From Vallitalea sp. (GTDB taxonomy: Bacteria; Bacillota; Clostridia; Lachnospirales; Vallitaleaceae), in the NCBI GenBank assembly GCA_025210515.1, contig JAOARM010000010.1, positions 124,001 to 188,000 of the forward strand: 64,000 nucleotides of DNA, written 5' to 3'. The translations under genes and the position numbers were made by a program. Below are positions 45,891 to 55,519 of the stretch, in pieces. The notes beneath the pieces are model-generated. The model ran no database searches. It was not told the DNA's origin and saw only the letters and a program-made list of their open reading frames with translations. The stretch's first letter is position 1; every line of letters begins with the position of its first letter.

Positions 45891-47345
45891 CTATCTGTCT
45901 TGTTTGAATTCTTTTATCATAGTTTGTTTTAGATCATATAGTTCTTGCGATAAATCAACATATACTGTCTGAGGATTAATGAGTCTTCTTGATTCATCCC
46001 ATAAAGTTGATAATTCTTGTTCGCAATATTTTTTAATATCAAAAGTGCTTGGTGACTTATATACACATTTTCCTTGTTGAAATATTGGTACAAGAAGGTC
46101 TTTTGTATAGTAAGAGTTAGGTTTTAGTTCCATTTTCTTCCAAGTAGCTTTTGGGTCAAATAGAACTAGAGGTTTTGATGAATCAATAGTTTCATGATTA
46201 AGAGCTATTAAATCAGCTTTAATTTTTCCTGTGTTTTTATCATAGATTCTAAATATTTTTTTATTACCTGGGTTAGTAATTTTACCTGGGTTTTCTGATA
46301 TTTTCATTTTAGGAATATAAGTCCCTTCTTCATATTTAGCAGATAATTTATATACACCGCCAAAAGAAGGACAACCTTTTGAAGTTATGAGATTAGTACC
46401 AACTCCCCATAAAGTAATCTTAGCTCCTTGTAATTTTAAATCCCTAATTAGATATTCGTCTAAATCACTAGATGCACTAATTATTGCATCTTCAAAACCT
46501 GCATCATCTAACATTTTTCTTGCTTTTTTAGATAGATAAGATAAATCACCACTATCTAGTCTAATTCCATAAAATCCTAATTTGACACCCTGTTCTCTAA
46601 GTTCCCTAAACACTGTAATTGCATTAGGAACACCTGATTTTAGAGTATCATATGTATCAACTAATAATAAACAAGTAGTAGGATATAGATGTGCATATTT
46701 TCTGAATGCTGTTAGCTCATCTGGAAAGCTCATTACCCAACTATGTGCATGAGTTCCTTTAGCTGGAATATCAAACATTTTACCCGCTAATACGTTAGAA
46801 GTGGCACTACAACCACCAATTACTGCGGCTCTAGCTCCATAAATTCCTGCATCAGCGCCTTGGGCTCTTCTAAGTCCAAATTCTAGAACAACATCATCAC
46901 CTGCCGCCCATTTAACACGTGCTGCTTTTGTAGCAATTAGACTTTGGTGATTAATAAGTGTTAATAAAGCGGTTTCAATAAGTTGAGCTTCACATAATGG
47001 TGCAACGATTTTAAGTAAAGGTTCATTAGGAAACACAACAGTTCCTTCTGGTACTGCGTAGATATCACCAGTGAATCTAAAAGTTCCAAGATAATCTAAA
47101 AACTCATCTGAAAAAACATTTTGATCTCTTAGATAACTTATGTCTTCATCAGAGAAATTAAGATTATTTATATAGTCAATTGCTTGGTCAAGTCCAGCGG
47201 CAATTGCGAAGCTACTACCATGAGGGTTAGAGCGATAGAATAAATCAAAAACAGCTATTTGATTATATGAATCTAAGTTATGATAACCCTGCATCATAGT
47301 TAATTGATAAAAATCTGTTAGCAATGTTAAATCAACATTTGCCAT
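45891..47345 (-). CDS. pncB: Nicotinate phosphoribosyltransferase
   Basis: Salvages nicotinic acid to nicotinate mononucleotide for NAD synthesis, using PRPP and ATP. At 484 aa it has the family N-terminus LLTDFYQLTMMQGY and EFGLRRAQGADAG. GTHAHSWVMSF contains the His that is phosphorylated in characterised members. GIRLDSGDLSYLSKKAR and ITLWGVGTNLITS are phosphate-binding motifs, and FGGVYKL follows. It starts with ATG at 47345 after a purine-rich site (GAAGGAA). It is transcribed away from the EamA gene and ends at its own terminator. Confidence 0.95.
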   Translation of the reverse strand: MANVDLTLLTDFYQLTMMQGYHNLDSYNQIAVFDLFYRSNPHGSSFAIAAGLDQAIDYINNLNFSDEDISYLRDQNVFSDEFLDYLGTFRFTGDIYAVPEGTVVFPNEPLLKIVAPLCEAQLIETALLTLINHQSLIATKAARVKWAAGDDVVLEFGLRRAQGADAGIYGARAAVIGGCSATSNVLAGKMFDIPAKGTHAHSWVMSFPDELTAFRKYAHLYPTTCLLLVDTYDTLKSGVPNAITVFRELREQGVKLGFYGIRLDSGDLSYLSKKARKMLDDAGFEDAIISASSDLDEYLIRDLKLQGAKITLWGVGTNLITSKGCPSFGGVYKLSAKYEEGTYIPKMKISENPGKITNPGNKKIFRIYDKNTGKIKADLIALNHETIDSSKPLVLFDPKATWKKMELKPNSYYTKDLLVPIFQQGKCVYKSPSTFDIKKYCEQELSTLWDESRRLINPQTVYVDLSQELYDLKQTMIKEFKQDR

Positions 47346-47551
47346 TTTTATTCCTTCTTTCTTATATAAAGTATGTTAAATAACCTATAAAATATTTGCA
47401 TTACATTTTTCTATAGTTTATACTATTATAGCATAACATTCAAGGTTTTTTGGATAAACTAGCTAATGTATTATTAGTTATTATGAGGGAATATGTTTAA
47501 TAATATTTTATAAAATACATATAAGAAAAATGGAAGGAATGACGTAATATA

Positions 47552-48478
47552 ATGAATAAAAAAACTTTACCTATATTAGCACTTATTTCTTGTTTTTTAT
47601 GGGCAAGTGCTTTTCCAGTATTAAAAATAACTTATGAATTACTTAATATGAACTCTAATGATATTTATTCAAAAGTACAACTTGCAGGGTATAGATTTTT
47701 GCTTGCGGCTATTATTATTTTTGTTATTTATATGATTATATACAAGAAACTACCAAAGTTTTCACTAAAAGATTTTAAACTATATTTGTTGTTAGGATTA
47801 TTTCAGACTACACTTCAGTATTTCTTTTTCTATAATGGGTTAGCTAATACTTCTGGAGTAAAGGCTGCTGTATTATCTTCTAGTGGTACTTTTTTTGTAG
47901 TTATACTTGCACATATTGTATACACAGATGATAAAATTACTTTTAATAAAATTATTGGTTTGTTATCTGGTTTTATAGGAATTATTGTGATTAATATGGA
48001 TAATATTGGTTCTACAAGTGATTTTTTCAATATATCATTAATGGGTGAAGGATTTTTAATATGTGCTGGTTTAGTTAGTGCTATAGGTACAATACTTGCA
48101 AAGAATATTATGAAAGGCAGAAATCCTTTTATTGTAACAGGTGGTCAAATGCTAATGGGTTCTATTATATTATTAATAGTAGGTCTTATAGGAAATGGTG
48201 GACAGGTTATAGAGTTTAATAGTAAAGCATTCTCGCTATATGTCTATTCAGCATTTTTATCTGCAATTGCATTTTGTATATGGTATTACTTACTTAGGAA
48301 ATTTAAAGCTACAGAGGTTACTATATATAAATTTCTTATTCCTATATTAGGAGCAATATTATCAGTTTTATTTATAAGAGAAGAAACATTTAATAAGTAT
48401 ATAATAGTTGGACTTTTATTTGCTTCAGGTGGAATATATATCGTAAACAAAATAAATAGTAATTACAAAAACAATTAG
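47552..48478 (+). CDS. EamA/DMT-family transporter
   Basis: A ten-span membrane protein of 308 aa made of two five-span EamA halves. The N-terminal half starts LALISCFLWASAFPVLKI and includes LFQTTLQYFFFYNGLANTSGVKAAV (core NTSGVKAAVL). The C-terminal half includes FCIWYYLLRKFKATEVTIYKFLIPI and GAILSVLF. Members of the drug/metabolite transporter superfamily usually export amino acids or metabolites; the substrate cannot be told. The ATG at 47552 follows a GGAAGGAATG site. It is divergent from pncB, with about 205 bp between. Confidence 0.88.
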   Translation: MNKKTLPILALISCFLWASAFPVLKITYELLNMNSNDIYSKVQLAGYRFLLAAIIIFVIYMIIYKKLPKFSLKDFKLYLLLGLFQTTLQYFFFYNGLANTSGVKAAVLSSSGTFFVVILAHIVYTDDKITFNKIIGLLSGFIGIIVINMDNIGSTSDFFNISLMGEGFLICAGLVSAIGTILAKNIMKGRNPFIVTGGQMLMGSIILLIVGLIGNGGQVIEFNSKAFSLYVYSAFLSAIAFCIWYYLLRKFKATEVTIYKFLIPILGAILSVLFIREETFNKYIIVGLLFASGGIYIVNKINSNYKNN

Positions 48479-48513
48479 TACATTATAGGCATTAAAGCTT
48501 TTCATTTCCATAC

Positions 48514-48542
48514 TTTACAAAGTCATTGATAAAGGTTATAAT
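48514..48542 (+). promoter_or_regulatory. Sigma-A promoter of ileS
   Basis: TTTACA (48514-48519) and TATAAT (48537-48542) are separated by 17 bp. Transcription should start near 48549, giving a leader of about 140 nt. Confidence 0.7.
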
Positions 48543-48568
48543 GGTGTAATATATAGTTGTATGTATTT

Positions 48569-48598
48569 AAAGCCCTTCATCAATTGGTGTAGGGCTTT
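48569..48598 (+). other. Leader hairpin of ileS
   Basis: AAAGCCCT pairs with AGGGCTTT around an imperfect inner stem. There is no T tract and no T-box consensus in the leader. Confidence 0.5.
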
Positions 48599-48690
48599 GA
48601 CTAAAATATTAGTTCGTGTTTACATAACATGGACAACTAATTGAAAAGAATATCTTATATAAGAGATAATATAAATTAGGAGGTATCAAG

Positions 48691-51600
48691 GTGTATAAGA
48701 AAGTATCGACTGATCTGAATTTTAGAGATCGTGAAAAAGAAATACTTAATTTTTGGAATGAAAATGATATTTTTAAGAAAAGTATTGAATTAAGAAAGGA
48801 TGGACCTACTTACACTTTCTATGATGGACCACCAACGGCTAATGGAAAGCCTCATATTGGACATGTTCTAACTAGAGTTATAAAAGATTTAATTCCTAGA
48901 TATAGAACTATGAAAGGATATAAAGTTCTTAGAAAAGCAGGCTGGGATACTCATGGTCTACCTGTTGAATTAGAAGTAGAGAAATTACTTGGTCTTGATG
49001 GAAAAGAACAAATTGAAGAATATGGTCTTGAACCATTTATTGAAAAATGTAAAGAGAGTGTATGGAAATATAAAGGTATGTGGGAAGATTTCAGTGGTAC
49101 AGTTGGATTCTGGGCTGATATGGAAGATCCATATGTAACATACCATAATGAATACATTGAATCTGTTTGGTGGATTCTTAAGCAAATATGGGAAAAAGAT
49201 TTATTATATAAAGGTCATAAAATCGTTCCATATTGTCCACGTTGTGGAACACCTCTTTCTAGTCATGAAGTTGCACAAGGCTACAAAGATGTAAAAGAAA
49301 AATCAGTAATTGCTAAATTCAAAGTAAAAAATGAAGATAATGTGTATATATTAGCGTGGACTACTACACCTTGGACATTACCTTCTAACGTTGCTTTATC
49401 TGTTAATCCAAAAGAAACATATATTAGAGCAAAAGTTAATAATGAAGTATATATTCTTGCAGAAGCATTAGCTGATAGAGTATTAGGTGAAGAATATGAA
49501 GTAATTGGAAGTTGTACAGGAAAAGATTTAGAATATACAGAGTATGTTCCATTATTTGACTTTGTTACTCCGGATAAAAAAGCATATTATGTTGCTTGTG
49601 CAGATTTTGTTACATTATCAGATGGTACAGGTGTAGTTCATACAGCACCAGCTTTTGGTGAAGACGATGCACAAGTAGGAAGAAAATATGATTTACCATT
49701 CGTTCAGCTTGTAGATGAACAAGGAGAGTTTGTTGAGGCAGTAACTGAGTGGAAGGGAATATTTGTTAAGAAAGCTGATCCAATGATTATTAAGCATTTA
49801 GAAGAAAAAGGTTTATTATTCCATGCTCTTGATTATGAGCATTCTTATCCATATTGTTGGAGATGTGATACACCGCTTCTATATTATGCAAGAGATACAT
49901 GGTTTATCAAAATGACAGAAGTTAGAGATAGACTAATTAAAAATAACGAACAAATTAAATGGTTACCAGAATCTATAGGTACTAAGAGATTTGGAAACTG
50001 GTTAGAAAATGTTATGGATTGGGGATTAAGCCGTGATAGATATTGGGGTACACCACTTAATATCTGGGAATGTGAATGCGGTCACCGTCACGCAATTGGA
50101 AGCATAGAAGAACTTAAAAAAATGAGTGACAATTGTCCAGATGATATAGAACTTCATCGTCCATATATTGATGATGTTTTAATTAACTGTCCAGAATGTA
50201 GTAAGAAGATGAAGAGGGTAACCCCTGTTATTGACTGTTGGTTTGATTCAGGAGCTATGCCTTATGCACAATGGCACTATCCTTTTGAAAATAAAGAAAT
50301 ATTTGAAGATAACTTCCCAGCTGATTTTATTAGTGAAGCAGTTGACCAAACTAGAGGTTGGTTCTACTCACTATTAGCTATATCAACAGTATTATTTGAT
50401 AAGCCAGCATTTAAGAATGTTGTTGTACTTGGACTTGTTCAAGATGAAAATGGACAGAAAATGTCTAAATCAAAAGGAAATGCAGTTGATCCTTTTGAAG
50501 CACTTGAAAAACACGGTGCAGATGCAGTTAGATGGTATTTCTATAATAACAGTGCTCCTTGGCTTCCTAATAAGTTCTACGATAACGCAGTTGTTGAAGG
50601 ACAAAGAAAGTTCATGGGAACATTCTGGAATACTTATGCATTCTATGTGTTATATGCTAATATTGATCAGTTTGACCCAACAAAATATGAACTTGATTAT
50701 GATAAATTATCATTAATGGATAAATGGTTATTATCTAAGCTTAATACATTAATTAAAACAGTAGATAATAATCTTGATAACTACTTAATTACAGAATCAA
50801 CAAGAGCTATTGCAGAATTTGTTGATGACCTAAGTAACTGGTATGTAAGAAGAAGTAGAGAGAGATTCTGGCAAAAAGATATGCCACAGGATAAAGTTAA
50901 TGCATATATGACATTACACACTGCTCTTACTACTTTAGCAAAAGTTACAGCTCCATTTATACCATTTATGGCAGATGAGATATATAGAAATCTTGAATAC
51001 AATTTCAATAACGAAGCTCCAGAAAGTGTACATCTATGTGATTTCCCAGTTGCTAATGAAGAAATCATTGACTTAGAGCTTGAGAAAAATATGGAATTAG
51101 TATTGAAAATCGTTGTAAGTGGTAGAGCTTGTAGAAATAGTGCTAATATTAAAAACAGACAACCTATAGGTAAGATGTATGTAAAATCATCATTTGATTT
51201 ACCAGAATTATATAAAGAAATAGTTTCAGAAGAGCTTAATATAAAAGAGGTATTATTTACTGATGATGTTAGAGAATTTACAACTTATAACTTCAAGCCT
51301 CAACTTAAGACAGTTGGACCAAAATACGGAAAATTATTAAATCAGATTAGAACATTACTTCAAGATGGTGATGGTAATATGATGATGGATGAATTAAAAA
51401 CTAATGAAATGTTAAAATTTGATATAGATGGCACAATTGTTGAACTTGCAGAAGAAGACTTATTAATTCAATCAACTAAAAAATCAGGATATGAATCTAA
51501 TACTGACAAAGATGTAACAGTTGTTATTGATACTAATTTATCTAATGAACTTATTGAAGAAGGATTAGTTAGAGAAATAATAAGTAAAATTCAAACTATG

Positions 51601-51813
51601 AGAAAAGAAGCTGATTTTGAAGTTACTGACCATATTAAGATATATGTTGATGATAATGAGAAATTAATTGGTATTATTAATAACAATAAAGAAGAAATCT
51701 TATCAGAAACATTAGCAGAAGAGCTTAATATATGTAAGAATGAAGATGCTTACTCAAAAGAATGGAAAATAAATAGCGAACCAATTTATTTAGGGGTACA
51801 AAACATTAAATAA
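48691..51813 (+). CDS. ileS: Isoleucine--tRNA ligase
   Basis: Charges tRNA-Ile in the cytoplasm. At 1040 aa it is the long class I form common in Clostridia (resembling the type 2, eukaryote-like IleRS). The HIGH motif reads PHIGH in TANGKPHIGHVLTR, and the KMSKS motif in GQKMSKSKGNAVDP. Between them is the editing domain with AWTTTPWTLPSN and GTGVVHTAPAFGEDDA. The anticodon-binding region includes SNWYVRRSRERFW. The start is GTG at 48691 after AGGAGG. Some type 2 enzymes tolerate mupirocin; the HIGH motif here is canonical, so resistance cannot be claimed. Confidence 0.96.
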   Translation: MYKKVSTDLNFRDREKEILNFWNENDIFKKSIELRKDGPTYTFYDGPPTANGKPHIGHVLTRVIKDLIPRYRTMKGYKVLRKAGWDTHGLPVELEVEKLLGLDGKEQIEEYGLEPFIEKCKESVWKYKGMWEDFSGTVGFWADMEDPYVTYHNEYIESVWWILKQIWEKDLLYKGHKIVPYCPRCGTPLSSHEVAQGYKDVKEKSVIAKFKVKNEDNVYILAWTTTPWTLPSNVALSVNPKETYIRAKVNNEVYILAEALADRVLGEEYEVIGSCTGKDLEYTEYVPLFDFVTPDKKAYYVACADFVTLSDGTGVVHTAPAFGEDDAQVGRKYDLPFVQLVDEQGEFVEAVTEWKGIFVKKADPMIIKHLEEKGLLFHALDYEHSYPYCWRCDTPLLYYARDTWFIKMTEVRDRLIKNNEQIKWLPESIGTKRFGNWLENVMDWGLSRDRYWGTPLNIWECECGHRHAIGSIEELKKMSDNCPDDIELHRPYIDDVLINCPECSKKMKRVTPVIDCWFDSGAMPYAQWHYPFENKEIFEDNFPADFISEAVDQTRGWFYSLLAISTVLFDKPAFKNVVVLGLVQDENGQKMSKSKGNAVDPFEALEKHGADAVRWYFYNNSAPWLPNKFYDNAVVEGQRKFMGTFWNTYAFYVLYANIDQFDPTKYELDYDKLSLMDKWLLSKLNTLIKTVDNNLDNYLITESTRAIAEFVDDLSNWYVRRSRERFWQKDMPQDKVNAYMTLHTALTTLAKVTAPFIPFMADEIYRNLEYNFNNEAPESVHLCDFPVANEEIIDLELEKNMELVLKIVVSGRACRNSANIKNRQPIGKMYVKSSFDLPELYKEIVSEELNIKEVLFTDDVREFTTYNFKPQLKTVGPKYGKLLNQIRTLLQDGDGNMMMDELKTNEMLKFDIDGTIVELAEEDLLIQSTKKSGYESNTDKDVTVVIDTNLSNELIEEGLVREIISKIQTMRKEADFEVTDHIKIYVDDNEKLIGIINNNKEEILSETLAEELNICKNEDAYSKEWKINSEPIYLGVQNIK

Positions 51814-51843
51814 ATAGATAAGTAATATATAAAATTATTATTG

Positions 51844-51893
51844 AAGATGATAATTCTATTTTGATTAACAGAATAGAACTATCATCTTTTTTT
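51844..51893 (+). terminator. Terminator after ileS
   Basis: AAGATGATA and TTCTATT pair with AATAGAA and ATCATCTT, followed by seven T residues. Confidence 0.88.
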
Positions 51894-52000
51894 AATTTTT
51901 TTATTAAATTATTAGTAAAAAAAATTAAATTTAGGCATAATATGTAACATAGCATACATGAATCCATTGAGAAAAATAATCGTAATGGAAAGGGATGAGA

Positions 52001-54463
52001 ATGAGTATGAATAGATTGGATGTTACTGTTGAGGAATTAAAGGAAGCCATACTGGAGAATATAAAAAATCAATTTAGAAAAACAATAGATCAAGCTTCAA
52101 AAGAGCAGATATTTCAAGCAGTTGCTTTTGCGGTAAGAGATATAATTGTTGACCAATGGATTGAAACACATAAGACTTATGAAGATAAAGACCCTAAAAT
52201 AGTTTATTATCTATCAATGGAATTTCTTATGGGAAGAGCACTAGGAAATAACATACTGAATATGAAAGTATATGACGTAGTTCAGCAAGTATGTGATGAA
52301 CTAGGGCTTGATCTTAATGTTATAGAAGATCAAGAACCTGATGCAGGGCTTGGAAATGGTGGTCTTGGAAGGCTTGCTGCATGTTTTTTAGATTCTCTAT
52401 CAACTCTTGAATATCCTGCGTATGGTTGTGGGATACGATATAGATATGGTATTTTTGAACAAAATATTGTAGATGGATATCAAGTAGAAAAACCAGATGA
52501 ATGGTTAAAAAACGGAAATCCATTTGAAGTTAGAAGAGATGAGTACGGTGTAGAGATTAAATTTCTTGGAAATGTAAGGGTTGTTAAAGATGATGAGGGA
52601 AGAGATAGATTTATTCAAGAAAATTATCAATCAATTAAAGCAGTTCCTTATGATATACCAATAGTTGGATATAACAATAATACCGTTAATACTTTAAGAT
52701 TATGGGACGCAGAAGCTATAGTCAATTTTGACTTAGAATGTTTTGATAGAGGTGAATATAATAAAGCAGTTGAACAGAGAAATCTAGCTAAAACAATTGT
52801 TGAAGTTTTATATCCTAATGATAACCATTATCAAGGCAAGGAGCTTAGATTGAAACAACAATACTTTTTTGTATCTGCAACAGTACAACAAGTAGTTAAA
52901 AAATTCAAACAAAAACATAGTAATATACATGATTTACCTAGTAAAGTTGTTTTTCATATTAATGATACTCATCCATCTCTAGTCATACCAGAATTAATGA
53001 GAATATTATTAGATGAGGAAGGACTTGAATGGGAAGATGCATGGGAAATAACAACAAAAACATGTGCATACACTAATCATACTATTATGAGTGAAGCTCT
53101 AGAAAAATGGCCTATAGAATTACTTAGTAGATTATTACCAAGAATATATATGATAATTGAAGAAATTAATAGACGCTTTTGTAGAAGATTAACTGATGAA
53201 TTTAATTTAAGTAATGATAAAGTCCATGATATGTCTATTATAATGGATGGATTAATTAAAATGGCGTGGATGAGTATTGTTGGTAGTTATTCAGTTAATG
53301 GAGTTGCTAGATTGCACACAGAAATTCTAAAGACAGAGGAGTTAAAAAACTTCTATGAGATATTTCCGGGGAAATTTAACAATAAAACTAATGGAATTAC
53401 ACAAAGAAGGTTTTTACTTCACGCCAATAAAGAGCTTGCTAAGTTCATTACTAATAGAATTGGAGATAGTTGGATAACAGATTTACCTAAGTTGAAAAAT
53501 CTTGAAAAATTTATTGATTATGAACAAGATCAGAGAGAATTTATGAAGATTAAATACGATAATAAAGTAAGATTGGCACAATATATTAAAGAGCATAATA
53601 ATATTGATGTTGATCCAAGATCTATATTTGATATACAGATTAAACGGCTTCATGAATATAAAAGACAGTTAATGAATATTTTGCATGTAACTTATTTATA
53701 TAATAAATTATTAGAGAATCCAGAGTTAGATATAATGCCTAGAACTTTTATATTTGGAGCAAAAGCGGCACCAGGTTATAGAAGAGCAAAGCTGATTATT
53801 AAGTTTATTAATAGTGTGGCAAATGTGATTAATAACGATAAAAATATTAATGATAAAATAAAAGTTGTATTTATAGAAAATTATAATGTTTCTAATGGGG
53901 AAATTATGTTTGCAGCAGCAGATGTAAGTGAGCAAATATCTACTGCTAGTAAAGAAGCTTCTGGAACAGGTAATATGAAGTTTATGTTAAATGGAGCAGT
54001 TACTATAGGTACTATGGATGGAGCTAATATTGAGATTGTTGAAGAAGTAGGGCAGGATAATTGCTTTATATTTGGTTTATCGTCAAAAGAAGTTATTAGA
54101 CTTCAACATGAGAATTGTTATGACCCTTGGGAGTTATATAATAATAATGCAGATATTAGAAAAGTAGTAACTCAGTTTATTAATGGTTTTTATTGTCCAG
54201 ATGACCCAGATTTATTTAGAGAGTTATATGATTCTCTTCTTAATGATTATAGACCAGATCCATATTTTATTTTAAAGGATTTTGAGAGTTATAAAGAAGC
54301 ACAGGAAAAGATTGATTTGGCTTATAGGAATCAGAAAGAGTGGGCTCGGATGAGTATGTTAAATACTGCAAATAGTGGGAAGTTTTCTGCTGATAGGACT
54401 ATTGAGCAGTATGCAAGTGAGATATGGGGGCTTGAGAAGACGCCTGTTATAATAGAGCGTTAG
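52001..54463 (+). CDS. glgP: Glycogen/starch/alpha-glucan phosphorylase
   Basis: A PLP-dependent phosphorylase (GT35) releasing glucose 1-phosphate from glycogen or maltodextrin ends. At 820 aa it has YYLSMEFLMGRALGNN, the glycine-rich GLGNGGLGRLAACFLDS, FHINDTHPSLVIPELMR, DIQIKRLHEYKRQLMN, and the PLP-lysine motif EASGTGNMKFMLNGA. The ATG at 52001 follows GGAAAGGG by six bases; the ATG at 51995 abuts it. The glucose 1-phosphate would be used by PgcA and GalU. No other glycogen gene is adjacent; malQ lies 6 kb away on the other strand. A large inverted-repeat element starts 28 bp after the stop. Confidence 0.95.
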   Translation: MSMNRLDVTVEELKEAILENIKNQFRKTIDQASKEQIFQAVAFAVRDIIVDQWIETHKTYEDKDPKIVYYLSMEFLMGRALGNNILNMKVYDVVQQVCDELGLDLNVIEDQEPDAGLGNGGLGRLAACFLDSLSTLEYPAYGCGIRYRYGIFEQNIVDGYQVEKPDEWLKNGNPFEVRRDEYGVEIKFLGNVRVVKDDEGRDRFIQENYQSIKAVPYDIPIVGYNNNTVNTLRLWDAEAIVNFDLECFDRGEYNKAVEQRNLAKTIVEVLYPNDNHYQGKELRLKQQYFFVSATVQQVVKKFKQKHSNIHDLPSKVVFHINDTHPSLVIPELMRILLDEEGLEWEDAWEITTKTCAYTNHTIMSEALEKWPIELLSRLLPRIYMIIEEINRRFCRRLTDEFNLSNDKVHDMSIIMDGLIKMAWMSIVGSYSVNGVARLHTEILKTEELKNFYEIFPGKFNNKTNGITQRRFLLHANKELAKFITNRIGDSWITDLPKLKNLEKFIDYEQDQREFMKIKYDNKVRLAQYIKEHNNIDVDPRSIFDIQIKRLHEYKRQLMNILHVTYLYNKLLENPELDIMPRTFIFGAKAAPGYRRAKLIIKFINSVANVINNDKNINDKIKVVFIENYNVSNGEIMFAAADVSEQISTASKEASGTGNMKFMLNGAVTIGTMDGANIEIVEEVGQDNCFIFGLSSKEVIRLQHENCYDPWELYNNNADIRKVVTQFINGFYCPDDPDLFRELYDSLLNDYRPDPYFILKDFESYKEAQEKIDLAYRNQKEWARMSMLNTANSGKFSADRTIEQYASEIWGLEKTPVIIER

Positions 54464-54490
54464 GTTTACAAAAATAAATAGGGTTATTTG

Positions 54491-54591
54491 GGGAAAAGGC
54501 AGGTTATTATGAGGTCAGGGTATGTGGTGTTATAATAACTTGCCTTTCCCTGAGAAGCGGACGGTCTGCGTTATTATAACACCACATACCC
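54491..54591. repeat. 100-bp element with two long competing inverted repeats
   Basis: Stem 1 pairs 54491-54510 with 54532-54550 (19 pairs, one wobble, one bulged A). Stem 2 is a perfect 22-bp inverted repeat, 54518-54539 with 54570-54591. The two share 54532-54539, so they exclude each other, or partly combine as a pseudoknot (54518-54531 with 54578-54591). No T tract follows. The element is clearly richer in G and C than its flanks. It may be an unusual terminator, a regulatory RNA switch or a small palindromic mobile element; only one copy exists in this window. Confidence 0.75.
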
Positions 54592-54798
54592 TTCTTTAAT
54601 GAATTTAAGCAATTTTCTAAAAACTAAGTAGACTTTTAATTGATTCGTAGTAGTCCATATGATAATATTAACAAGACGTATGAAATAGCAAGAAAAAATA
54701 GTATGTATAAAATAACGTGTCACCTACGGAATTATAGAAATAATTACGAAAAATATGGGTTTCAATAATAACTCAAGATGATCAAAGGGGGAAACTAC

Positions 54799-55164
54799 AT
54801 GAGCTATTCAATTGGAGAAGTATCTGCGAAAACAGGTCTTACAGCACCTACAATAAGATATTATGAAAAAGAAGGTGTTCTACCTCATATAAAGCGAAAT
54901 AATAAAGGCATCAGAGAATTCAATGATGATAATATATTCTGGATCGATTTAATTAGATGTCTAAGGGGAACTGATATGTCTATTAATGATATAAAGAGCA
55001 TTGTAGATTTAAGTCTAGAAGGAGAACATACTGTTGAGAAGAGAAAGGTAATATTACAAAATCATAAGAAAAAAATATGGTCACAGATTGATGAACTACT
55101 AGAAATCATAGCAAAAATTGATAGGAAAATTGATAATTGTGGTAGTTGTTGTAAAAAGAAATAA
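54799..55164 (+). CDS. MerR-family regulator, AdhR/NmlR-like (thiol-sensing type)
   Basis: A transcription activator of 121 aa. The N-terminal winged helix has IGEVSAKTGLTAPTIRYYEKEGVLP, visible as TIRYYEKEGVLP, followed by a coiled-coil helix (about 80-115). Cys54 lies in LIRCLRGTDMSI, the position of the conserved thiol in NmlR/AdhR regulators that respond to aldehydes and other electrophiles. The C-terminus ends NCGSCCKKK, three further cysteines. The ATG at 54799 follows AAAGGGGG; ATG 54778 has no site. Its palindromic operator lies 141 bp downstream of the stop, in the promoter of the flavin reductase and aldo/keto reductase genes. Confidence 0.85.
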   Translation: MSYSIGEVSAKTGLTAPTIRYYEKEGVLPHIKRNNKGIREFNDDNIFWIDLIRCLRGTDMSINDIKSIVDLSLEGEHTVEKRKVILQNHKKKIWSQIDELLEIIAKIDRKIDNCGSCCKKK

Positions 55165-55183
55165 AAAAACTCTAAGAAATTTT

Positions 55184-55236
55184 AAGTTATATTTTAAAAC
55201 TATGAAAAATATAGTTTTGAAATATGACTTATTTTT
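55184..55236 (+). terminator. Terminator after the merR-type gene
   Basis: A 20-bp stem with two wobble pairs (55184-55203 with 55211-55230) is followed by ATTTTTT. Confidence 0.8.
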
Positions 55237-55300
55237 TATTGAAATAAAAGAGTTATAAAATATAGTATAACTTTAATTTCAAAAAGAAATAAAATAACAC

Positions 55301-55331
55301 TTGACTTAAAGTCGACTTTAAGATTTATACT
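55301..55331 (+). promoter_or_regulatory. MerR-type promoter with AdhR-like operator
   Basis: TTGACT (55301-55306) and TATACT (55326-55331) are 19 bp apart, the overlong spacing typical of MerR-activated promoters. Between them lies a perfect 18-bp palindrome CTTAAAGTCGACTTTAAG (55305-55322). It fits the CTTAAAG-N4-CTTTAAG box described for AdhR in Bacillus. The regulator encoded just upstream should untwist this promoter when its Cys54 reacts with an electrophile. Confidence 0.85.
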
Positions 55332-55443
55332 ACTAAGTAGTATGATTAAATTTTAACTTTATAACAAATATATTATAATATTTGACATGATAAAGTCATA
55401 AGTTAGTACCATTTAAAAACTGTAAATTTAGAAGGAGGGAAAG

Positions 55444-55503
55444 TTACGTATAGGTGAATTTATTGAAGAAGAGAATATCAGATTTAATATCATAGATAAA
55501 TAA
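55444..55503 (+). pseudogene. Possible remnant of a short reading frame behind a ribosome binding site
   Basis: A perfect AAGGAGGG site (55432-55439) precedes a 19-codon frame RIGEFIEEENIRFNIIDK ending at TAA 55501-55503. The codon where a start is expected is TTA, and a TAG closes the frame upstream. RIGEF resembles the first residues of MerR-type proteins. It may be a decayed gene start or chance. Confidence 0.25.
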
Positions 55504-55519
55504 TAGGAGGTAAATTTTT

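Noticed and set aside
48543..48690. T-box riboswitch in the ileS leader
   Set aside because: The leader has a promoter and one hairpin but lacks the T-box sequence, a specifier loop and a terminator/antiterminator pair.
50396..50716. 106-aa plus-strand frame inside ileS
   Set aside because: Out-of-frame shadow within the KMSKS region of ileS.
54570..54600. Simple intrinsic terminator for glgP
   Set aside because: The 22-bp repeat is not followed by a T tract and has a 30-nt loop holding part of a competing stem, so a plain terminator does not explain it.
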